A stretch of DNA of 22,897 bases, taken from positions 1-22,897 of the forward strand of contig JAIIAN010000024.1 in assembly GCA_022717655.1 (NCBI GenBank), written 5' to 3'. Of this stretch, positions 1-5,387 are shown one piece after another. A program made the translations under genes and the position numbers. The notes under the pieces were generated by a model. That model did not search any database and had not been told where the DNA came from. It saw only the letters and a program-made list of their open reading frames with translations. Within the stretch, counting starts at the first letter, position 1. Each line of letters starts with the position of its first letter. Origin of the DNA: Bacillota bacterium. Lineage in GTDB: Bacteria > Bacillota > Clostridia > Lachnospirales > Lachnospiraceae.

Positions 1-155
1 AAGAATTTATTCATATTATGACCCGAGCAATGTTTGAGAGCATGTTTGAAGTAGTTCGTCATAAAATGCCGAAAGAAAAAGCAAAAAAATATTTAAGCAT
101 GTTAGAGCGGTATCATTATGGCGGATGGAACGCTGTTATGAAAATCACACCGTAG
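1..155 (+). CDS. TetR/AcrR-family transcriptional regulator, C-terminal fragment
   Basis: Only the last 50 or so codons are in the window, read in the frame that stops with TAG at 153-155. The visible peptide has two helical stretches and ends with YHYGGWNAVMKITP. This FESxFE...YxxGWxxVM pattern is typical of the ligand-binding C-terminal domain of TetR regulators in Lachnospiraceae, which commonly sit beside multidrug ABC exporter genes. The DNA-binding helix-turn-helix lies outside the window, so the family call rests on the tail alone. The context agrees: an ABC exporter remnant follows at 351 and palindromes lie between. It probably controlled that exporter. Confidence 0.6.
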   Translation, partial: EFIHIMTRAMFESMFEVVRHKMPKEKAKKYLSMLERYHYGGWNAVMKITP

Positions 156-165
156 GAAACGAGAA

Positions 166-227
166 AAAGACTGTCATAAAAATTTAAGTTAAATTCGTAA
201 GAGATTTAAAAATTTTAGGCAGTCTTT
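166..227. repeat. Long imperfect hairpin after the regulator gene
   Basis: AAAGACTG at 166-173 pairs perfectly with CAGTCTTT at 220-227, and the A/T-rich interior can pair further (AAAATTT with AAATTTT-like strands). No run of T follows on the plus strand, so it is a weak terminator at best. It may act as the end signal of the regulator transcript. Confidence 0.4.
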
Positions 228-242
228 CAAAAAAATCAAAGG

Positions 243-256
243 TTAGTTAAAACTAA
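243..256. promoter_or_regulatory. Palindrome TTAGTT-AA-AACTAA, candidate TetR operator
   Basis: A perfect 6-bp inverted repeat with a 2-bp centre (243-248 and 251-256) lies between the TetR-type gene and the exporter remnant. Size and placement suit a TetR-family operator. No good -35/-10 pair was recognised next to it; TATAAC at 272-277 is the nearest -10-like hexamer. Confidence 0.35.
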
Positions 257-295
257 TAATAGTGCGAGATATATAACGAAAAATAAGAAAGAAAA

Positions 296-326
296 ATGTA
301 CTCTCGAAATTTTATTGAGAGTACAT
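296..326. repeat. 10-bp perfect inverted repeat before the exporter remnant
   Basis: ATGTACTCTC at 296-305 is exactly complementary to GAGAGTACAT at 317-326, separated by 11 bases. It sits just upstream of the GGAGG at 341-345 and the ATG at 351. It could be a second operator or an RNA hairpin in the leader. The GAGAGTACA arm recurs in other leaders of this window. Confidence 0.5.
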
Positions 327-350
327 AAAAAAAAGAAAAGGGAGGAAATT

Positions 351-529
351 ATGAAGAAAGAAAGTTCATTATCAAAACTTTTTGCCTACGCAGGGAATTT
401 TAAGTATCTGACAATTGCTTCCTGGATACTTTCTGTCATCAGTGCATGGATTGCGTTACTGCCTTTTTATAAAATCTGGAAGATGATGAAATTGATGTAA
501 GGGCAGAAGATTTGGTTTTTAAAAAATAA
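351..529 (+). pseudogene. Remnant of an ABC exporter (N-terminal membrane segment only)
   Basis: A good ribosome binding site (GGAGG at 341-345) precedes ATG at 351. The first 45 or so codons match the start of a permease-ATPase exporter of the MDR type: a short basic N-terminus, then the first membrane helix around residues 16-40 (YLTIASWILSVISAWIALLP). The frame then stops at 500, where a full protein would run about 570-590 residues. From 476 another frame reads LEDDEIDVRAEDLVFKK and stops at 527-529, which looks like an authentic acidic protein C-terminus. I infer an internal deletion that joined the start of one gene to the end of the same or a neighbouring gene, out of frame. The source of the tail is not recognised. 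Confidence 0.5.
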
Positions 530-560
530 TTAAAATCTTTGTAAAGTTTCAAAATGGGGC

Positions 561-589
561 TTGAACCAGGCAGATAAGGGTGTTATAAT
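561..589 (+). promoter_or_regulatory. Sigma-A promoter of the mgtE leader
   Basis: TTGAAC (561-566), a 17-bp spacer and TATAAT (584-589) make a near-consensus housekeeping promoter. The expected start is near 596. The transcript would then run through the small ORF at 642 and the terminator at 770-844 before reaching mgtE, leaving a leader of about 280 bases. Confidence 0.75.
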
Positions 590-641
590 CACTACGCAAA
601 AAAATTTATTTAAGTTTAATTAAAAGGAGGCGGATAATCTT

Positions 642-719
642 ATGGACAGTTGTGAGAGTCGAAGTCGAAGTACATATAATGATGGATATAGACTTGGATT
701 TTATTTCAAGTGTCTATAA
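642..719 (+). CDS. 25-codon leader ORF upstream of mgtE
   Basis: ATG at 642 follows a strong AGGAGG (625-630, 11 bases away) shortly downstream of a near-consensus promoter. The peptide has 25 residues, begins MDSCESRSRSTYNDG and ends with FYFKCL before TAA at 717-719. It has two Cys, repeated Ser-Arg and an aromatic-rich end. The second half of the reading frame overlaps a strong RNA hairpin (TATAGACTTG 687-696 with CAAGTGTCTATA 707-718), so translation would open that hairpin. The layout promoter, short ORF, terminator, transporter gene is that of a leader-peptide attenuator. I do not recognise the peptide family, and the segment could instead be a structured RNA with a chance ORF. Confidence 0.45.
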   Translation: MDSCESRSRSTYNDGYRLGFYFKCL

Positions 720-732
720 GTGCGCCATTTTA

Positions 733-750
733 AAAGAGTCCGAGAGTACA
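733..750 (+). promoter_or_regulatory. Leader motif AAAGAGTCCGAGAGTACA
   Basis: This 18-base string recurs with a single change at 14494-14511 in the GH31 leader, and shorter versions occur at 317-326 and 10497-10508. All copies are intergenic. Function is unknown; it may be a leader RNA element or part of a dispersed repeat. Confidence 0.4.
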
Positions 751-769
751 TGAATAAATAATAAGTCTT

Positions 770-844
770 AATCCATCGTTAGAAACGAATTCACAACTTA
801 GAATCTTAGGATTGTGTAACAGGAGTTGTTACGATGGATTTTTT
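770..844 (+). terminator. Attenuator-like terminator in the mgtE leader
   Basis: AATCCATCGT (770-779) pairs perfectly with ACGATGGATT (831-840), followed by a T run ending at 844. The 51-base interior can fold further: CACAA 792-796 with TTGTG 812-816, or alternatively GTAAC 816-820 with GTTAC 828-832. The second option would compete for the base of the main stem. It ends only 33 bases before the mgtE start codon and inside the same transcript, so it should stop most transcription unless it is relieved. The signal could be Mg2+ acting through translation of the small ORF, but that is inference. Confidence 0.6.
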
Positions 845-876
845 ATGCCCTTTTTTAGGGCGAAAGGAGGCTTATT

Positions 877-2271
877 ATGAGAAAAGAAGTATTAAAAGAA
901 CCGATTTTTGCAAAAGAAATTGTTGAAATTATTAAACTGTACCCTTCTATAGAAGAAATGCGGGAACAGCTTAGAGATTATCATGAAAATGATATTGCTC
1001 AAAGTTTTGAATTTTTAAACAGAGCAGAGCGAAATCTTTTATATAGTGCACTCGATGCAAAATGGATGGCAGAAATCATTTCGTATATTGATAATCCGTC
1101 AGAATACATTGAAGAGATTGGCATTGATAAACTGGCAGAAATTATTAATGAAATGGATGCAGATGATGCAGTTGATTTATGGGAAGATATCGATGAAAGC
1201 GTTAAGGTTAAGCTTCGTCCGATGATTGATGATGAAACCAAGACGGATATTCGGTTGATTAACTCTTATGACGAAGATGAGATTGGAAGTCTGATTACAA
1301 CGAATTATATTTGCATCCGACAGAATCTTACGATTCGTCAGGCAATGCATGAACTGATTCGGCAGGCTGGAGAAAATGATAACATTACAACAATTTATGT
1401 CGTTGATGAGAAAGGATGCTTTTGTGGTGCGATTGACTTAAAAGACCTGATTATTGCAAGAGAAAATGAAGAGTTAGACAGTTTAATCAGTTATGCATAT
1501 CCTTATTTATTGGACCGAGAAAAAATTTCCGATAGTATTGAAAAAATAAAGGACTATGCGGAAGATTCTTTGCCTGTTTTAAGTAAAAATAAAAAAATTA
1601 TAGGTATCATCACCGCACAGGACGTTGTAGAAGCTGTTGATGATGAAATGGGTGAAGACTATGCAAAACTTGCCGGTTTGTCAGCAGAAGAGGACTTAAA
1701 TGAAACAACAAAAGAGAGTATGAAAAAGCGTCTGCCATGGCTGGTTATCCTGCTGTTTCTTGGAATGGGAGTTTCTACAGTTGTAGGAGCGTTTGAAGGT
1801 GTTGTTGCAGTCCTGCCTGTTGTAATCTGCTTTCAGTCTTTAATTCTTGATATGGCCGGAAATGTTGGAACTCAGTCCCTTGCTGTTACTATTCGAGTAT
1901 TGATGGATGAAAATTTAAGTGGTAAAGATAAACTTCAATTATTATTTAAAGAAATGAAAGTTGGATTTTGTAATGGAGCACTGCTTGGAATCATGGCACT
2001 TGTCTGTCTGGGAATCTATATTGCTTTGTTTAAAGGATATTCATTTGAAAGTGCTTTTTTGATTTCCGGATGTGTTGGAATTTCACTTTTAGTAGCAATT
2101 ATTATTTCAAGCTTAGTTGGAACATTAGTGCCAATCCTTTTTCATAAAATAAAAGTAGACCCTGCAGTGGCTTCCGGTCCGCTGATTACAACGGTAAATG
2201 ACCTGGTAGCTGTTGTGACTTATTATGGACTTGCATGGATTTTGCTGATTCAGATGTTAAAAATTGTTTGA
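877..2271 (+). CDS. mgtE: Magnesium transporter MgtE
   Basis: This 464-residue protein has the full MgtE layout: a cytoplasmic N-domain of superhelical repeats (about 1-125), two CBS domains (about 130-255) that sense Mg2+, a connecting helix, and a five-helix membrane domain (about 285-464). Family signatures include DMAGNVGTQS starting at D325 and the pore segment GPLITTVNDLVAVVTYYG, where D442 corresponds to the conserved pore aspartate. In characterised homologues the N and CBS domains close the channel when cytoplasmic Mg2+ is high. ATG at 877 is preceded by AAAGGAGG. The gene lies behind a leader with a short ORF and terminator, and it is followed after 15 bases by an acetyltransferase gene, probably in the same transcript. 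It has no recognisable M-box riboswitch. Confidence 0.95.
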   Translation: MRKEVLKEPIFAKEIVEIIKLYPSIEEMREQLRDYHENDIAQSFEFLNRAERNLLYSALDAKWMAEIISYIDNPSEYIEEIGIDKLAEIINEMDADDAVDLWEDIDESVKVKLRPMIDDETKTDIRLINSYDEDEIGSLITTNYICIRQNLTIRQAMHELIRQAGENDNITTIYVVDEKGCFCGAIDLKDLIIARENEELDSLISYAYPYLLDREKISDSIEKIKDYAEDSLPVLSKNKKIIGIITAQDVVEAVDDEMGEDYAKLAGLSAEEDLNETTKESMKKRLPWLVILLFLGMGVSTVVGAFEGVVAVLPVVICFQSLILDMAGNVGTQSLAVTIRVLMDENLSGKDKLQLLFKEMKVGFCNGALLGIMALVCLGIYIALFKGYSFESAFLISGCVGISLLVAIIISSLVGTLVPILFHKIKVDPAVASGPLITTVNDLVAVVTYYGLAWILLIQMLKIV

Positions 2272-2286
2272 TAAAGGAAAAAAATT

Positions 2287-2796
2287 ATGAATATAAAATA
2301 TGCAACAACGGAAGATATTACTGCAATTGCTGAAGTTGAGGCAGAGTGCTTTCCACTTGCGGAAGCTGCAACAGAAGAAGAATTTATTGAAAGAGTCAGA
2401 TATTATGGAAAGCATTTCTGGCTGATGTATAGAGCTGAAAAATTGATTGCATTTGTGGATGGTTTTGTTACAGATGAAGCAGATTTGACGGATGAAATGT
2501 ATGAAAAAGCAGAGATGCACAATGAAAATGGAGCATGGCAGATGATTTTTGGTGTCAATACTTTACCGGCTTATCGCAGAAACGGATATGCGGGGGAATT
2601 GATTCGTCGTGCAATTTATGACGCAAAGCAGCAGGGACGTAAGGGTCTTGTGCTGACTTGTAAAGAAAAGCTGGTTTCATATTATGCCAAATTTGGCTTT
2701 TTGGATGAAGGTGTGTCGGAAAAATCTACACACGGAAATGTTGAGTGGCATCAGATGAGGCTGGCTTTTAATAACAGGAAGTTACAAAATAAATAA
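2287..2796 (+). CDS. GNAT-family N-acetyltransferase
   Basis: This 169-residue cytoplasmic protein has the GNAT fold order. The acetyl-CoA pyrophosphate-binding motif A is at about residues 92-108 (FGVNTLPAYRRNGYAGELI, with R-R-N-G-Y-A as the Q/RxxGxG/A signature). The later YYAKFGF segment is the usual motif B, with the tyrosine that often acts as the general acid. The overall pattern, including the closing WHQM, resembles the small arylalkylamine-N-acetyltransferase-like group of bacterial GNATs, so an amine substrate is likely but cannot be named. It starts 15 bases after mgtE stops, with only a weak GGA ribosome site, which suggests coupling to mgtE. No direct link between its activity and magnesium is evident. 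Confidence 0.85.
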   Translation: MNIKYATTEDITAIAEVEAECFPLAEAATEEEFIERVRYYGKHFWLMYRAEKLIAFVDGFVTDEADLTDEMYEKAEMHNENGAWQMIFGVNTLPAYRRNGYAGELIRRAIYDAKQQGRKGLVLTCKEKLVSYYAKFGFLDEGVSEKSTHGNVEWHQMRLAFNNRKLQNK

Positions 2797-2927
2797 AATT
2801 GGAAATCTTGAGGTAAAAATTAAAACTACAAACTACGGTTTTGACAACAGCGTTGTTGCTTTTGGCATTACAGTAATTATGACGGTACTATAGACATCAC
2901 ATTATTCAATACTATACTTTCTTCGAT

Positions 2928-2970
2928 AAAGCCGCGTGATTTTTTGTTAAATCATGCGGCTTTAATATTA
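2928..2970. terminator. Hairpin terminator after the mgtE-GNAT unit
   Basis: AAAGCCGCGTGATTT (2928-2942) pairs with AAATCATGCGGCTTT (2949-2963) with one G-U pair, followed by a weak T-rich tail (TAATATTATC). The stem is very stable and is the best candidate end for the upstream operon. Confidence 0.6.
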
Positions 2971-3020
2971 TCTTTCAATCAAGCTCCTGACAACGTCAGG
3001 AGTAGTTGACAAATAAAATC

Positions 3021-3084
3021 TTTATACTATCTTAATACAGAATCATAGACTTTTATACTATCTTTGAAAGTAATCATATATAAT
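3021..3084 (+). promoter_or_regulatory. KdpE-like direct repeats and -10 element upstream of ktrB
   Basis: TTTATACTATCTT occurs exactly at 3021-3033 and 3052-3064, 31 bp apart (three helical turns). A -10 hexamer TATAAT lies at 3079-3084, but there is no good -35 at 17 bp; the second repeat covers that position. This arrangement suits an activator-dependent promoter. The repeats resemble the E. coli KdpE site as I recall it (TTTATA-N5-TTTACA): here TTTATA-CTATC-TTAATA and TTTATA-CTATC-TTTGAA. A TTGACA at 3005-3010 with TATCTT 16 bp downstream is an alternative promoter. Confidence 0.5.
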
Positions 3085-3234
3085 GATGTGAGTGTCAAAA
3101 GTAAATTTTGGCACTTACAGATATAACGGGATTGCTCCATTGCTATGCAATTTCCATAACCTCGGAACACCATATAATAAAATATATTACGAAGATGTAG
3201 CATTAGAATTATTAGTAAGGAGTTATAATTATTT

Positions 3235-4569
3235 ATGTCAAAGATAATACGTAAGAAGCATCTGACCTCTTTTCAATTGATTATTCTGGGCTTTGCAGGT
3301 GTAATCCTTTTGGGTACTATCCTGTTGATGTTTCCGATTTCTACTTTGGAGAATGTGCCAACGCCATTTTCTGAGGCACTTTTTACAGCCACTTCGGCGG
3401 TATGTGTTACAGGGCTTGTAGTAAAGGATACAGGAAGCTATTGGTCTGTGTTTGGTCAGACGGTTATTCTTGTGCTTATACAAATAGGAGGATTGGGAGT
3501 AGTAACCGTGGCGGCAGCGGTTTCTCTTCTTTCAGGAAAAAAAATATCTCTTATGCAAAGAAGCACAATACAGGATGCAATTTCAGCACCTAAAGTTGGA
3601 GGAATCGTCAGACTGACAAGATTCATCTTAAAGGGAACCCTTCTGATTGAAACAGTAGGAGCCATGTTATTGTTACCGGTTTTTTTATCGGATTATGGAT
3701 TAAAGGGAGTCTGGATGGCAGTTTTCCATTCAGTTTCTGCTTTTTGTAATGCTGGATTTGATATTCTGGGAACAACAGAAAATACATTTCCATCTCTGAT
3801 GAGATATTCTGGAAATGCCATCGTAAATGTGGTAATTATGCTGTTGATTATTATAGGGGGGATCGGTTTTCTCACCTGGGATGATATCTATATGAATAAA
3901 ATGAACTTTAAACGTTACCGTATGCAAAGCAAGATCATTCTTGTGACGACGGCGTGTCTGATTTTCCTTCCGGCAGTTTTTTTCTTTGTCTGTGATTTGA
4001 AAAATCTGCCTGCAGGGCAGCGTCTGTTAGCTGCCACATTTCAATCAGTAACTACAAGAACTGCAGGTTTTAATACTATAAATATTTCAGAGATGAGTGA
4101 GGCATCAAGTGCGATTATGATACTGCTGATGCTGATTGGCGGTTCACCGGGATCTACAGCAGGAGGAATGAAAACGACAACTTTTACAGTACTGCTTTTA
4201 AATGCAATAGCTACATTTCGAAGCCAGGAAAATGCAGGGGCTTTTGGACGGAGACTGGAATATCATGCGATTAAAAATGCAGCAACAATATCCATGCTTT
4301 ATTTTACATTGTTTTTTTGCGGTGGACTTGCAATCAGTATATACGAAGATATTCCTCTTTTGGACTGTCTGTATGAAGCAGCTTCGGCTGTAGGTACAGT
4401 AGGTCTGACATTAGGAATTACACCGAAACTTCATGTTTTTTCACAAGTTGTGTTAATTATACTGATGTATCTTGGGCGTGTAGGGGGATTGACCCTGATT
4501 TATGCAGTATTTTCCGGAAGAAACAGGGGAAATGCAAAGCTGCCTTTAGAGAAAATTACAGTTGGATAA
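3235..4569 (+). CDS. ktrB: Potassium uptake channel subunit KtrB (TrkH family)
   Basis: This 444-residue membrane protein has the four-fold M1-pore-M2 repeat of the TrkH/KtrB superfamily. The four selectivity-loop signatures are visible in order: TSAVCVTGL (about 53-61), VSAFCNAGFD, SVTTRTAGFNT and ASAVGTVGLT. Each contains the single conserved glycine expected of a K+ filter. The length and short cytoplasmic N-terminus fit KtrB rather than the longer TrkH. It moves K+ (usually Na+-coupled) through the membrane when assembled with a KtrA ring. ATG at 3235 follows AAGGAG. ktrA follows after 15 bases, so the two form one unit. Possible KdpE-like sites lie upstream. Confidence 0.93.
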   Translation: MSKIIRKKHLTSFQLIILGFAGVILLGTILLMFPISTLENVPTPFSEALFTATSAVCVTGLVVKDTGSYWSVFGQTVILVLIQIGGLGVVTVAAAVSLLSGKKISLMQRSTIQDAISAPKVGGIVRLTRFILKGTLLIETVGAMLLLPVFLSDYGLKGVWMAVFHSVSAFCNAGFDILGTTENTFPSLMRYSGNAIVNVVIMLLIIIGGIGFLTWDDIYMNKMNFKRYRMQSKIILVTTACLIFLPAVFFFVCDLKNLPAGQRLLAATFQSVTTRTAGFNTINISEMSEASSAIMILLMLIGGSPGSTAGGMKTTTFTVLLLNAIATFRSQENAGAFGRRLEYHAIKNAATISMLYFTLFFCGGLAISIYEDIPLLDCLYEAASAVGTVGLTLGITPKLHVFSQVVLIILMYLGRVGGLTLIYAVFSGRNRGNAKLPLEKITVG

Positions 4570-4584
4570 GGAGAAAAAAATATT

Positions 4585-5232
4585 ATGAAGAATATATTGA
4601 TTATTGGACTTGGAAGATTTGGAAGGCATATTGCTATACAGCTTAATCAGCTTGGGCATGAGATTATGGCAGTTGACTGGAATGAAGAAAGGGTGAATAA
4701 AGTGTTGCCATTTGTGACGAATGCCCAGATTGGGGACAGTACAAATGCTGAATTTCTGCGATCTCTTGGGATTGGCAACTACGATATCTGCTTTGTGACG
4801 ATTGGAGGTGATTTTCAAAATTCCCTTGAAACAACTTCTCTTCTAAAGGAATTGGGAGCACAACTTGTTATATCCAGAGCGGAACGTGATGTCCAGGAAA
4901 AATTTCTTTTGCGCAACGGTGCAGATAAGGTGGTCTATCCGGAAAAGCAAGTTGCGAAATGGGCATCTATCCGTTACACAGATGATCATATCCTTGATTA
5001 TATGGAGGTGGATGCTTCCCATGCGATTTTTGAGGTGGAAGTACCAGCGGAATGGATTGGAAAAACAGTAGGCGGGCTGGATATTAGAAAACGTTACAAT
5101 ATTAATATTCTGGCGGTAAAAAAAGAAGGAGAATTCATTATTTCGATTTCTCCGGATACATGTTTTGCAGAGAATAATAAATTACTGGTATTAGGAGAGT
5201 ATCGGGATCTTCAGAAGTGTTTCCGTATATAG
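4585..5232 (+). CDS. ktrA: Potassium uptake regulatory subunit KtrA (RCK domain)
   Basis: The 215-residue cytoplasmic protein has one RCK_N (TrkA-N) Rossmann domain with GLGRFG near residue 8 and the acidic residue ending the second strand (AVDWNEE), which binds the nucleotide ribose. An RCK_C domain follows from about residue 140. One copy of each domain, rather than the duplicated form, identifies KtrA/KtrC rather than TrkA. Family members form octameric rings that bind ATP/ADP and gate KtrB, and in several Firmicutes the RCK_C domain binds c-di-AMP. The start has a GGAG ribosome site. It lies 15 bases after ktrB, with kdpD downstream behind its own promoter. Confidence 0.92.
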   Translation: MKNILIIGLGRFGRHIAIQLNQLGHEIMAVDWNEERVNKVLPFVTNAQIGDSTNAEFLRSLGIGNYDICFVTIGGDFQNSLETTSLLKELGAQLVISRAERDVQEKFLLRNGADKVVYPEKQVAKWASIRYTDDHILDYMEVDASHAIFEVEVPAEWIGKTVGGLDIRKRYNINILAVKKEGEFIISISPDTCFAENNKLLVLGEYRDLQKCFRI

Positions 5233-5326
5233 CGTGATTGTCATGAAGAGGATATGGAATAAGTGATGGTAATGGAATAAGGAATATTGATTTTTGATGG
5301 ACATTCAGAGGAGGTAGAAAAGACTT

Positions 5327-5355
5327 TTGACCATAACACAGTCGCATGATATAAT
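5327..5355 (+). promoter_or_regulatory. Promoter of kdpDE
   Basis: TTGACC (5327-5332), a 17-bp spacer and TATAAT (5350-5355) form a strong housekeeping promoter in the 155-base gap between ktrA and kdpD. The two-component genes can therefore be made independently of ktrBA. The -35 region shares the string TTTTGACCATAAC with the promoter at 10548. Confidence 0.75.
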
Positions 5356-5387
5356 TTTAAAAACAGCAGAAAAGGGTGGAAGATGAA

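Larger units (their letters stand above)
2797..3234. other. 438-base intergenic region with hairpins and promoter signals
   Basis: No gene was found here. From left to right it holds: about 130 bases with no clear signal; a strong hairpin at 2928-2963; a perfect 8-bp hairpin at 2984-3002 (CTCCTGAC/GTCAGGAG, loop AAC); two 13-bp direct repeats at 3021 and 3052; a TATAAT at 3079-3084; a 10-bp stem with one G-U pair at 3091-3115 (AGTGTCAAAA/TTTTGGCACT); and a small stem at 3131-3151 (ATTGC/GCAAT). The part from about 3091 to 3175 lies in the presumed ktrB leader. Confidence 0.6.

Noticed and set aside
561..876. M-box (ykoK) magnesium riboswitch upstream of mgtE
   Set aside because: The position is right, but I could not find the conserved M-box core sequences. 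The region reads better as a short ORF plus terminator. A covariance search would settle it.
2770..2870. Open frame ending VVAFGITVIMTVL after the GNAT gene
   Set aside because: It has no ATG/GTG/TTG start with a ribosome site and overlaps the end of the GNAT gene. It could be a decayed gene end, but there is not enough to support it.
3085..3234. c-di-AMP (ydaO-type) riboswitch upstream of ktrB
   Set aside because: The gene context fits, but the conserved purine-rich ydaO blocks were not seen, and the stretch is too short for the full two-lobed fold.
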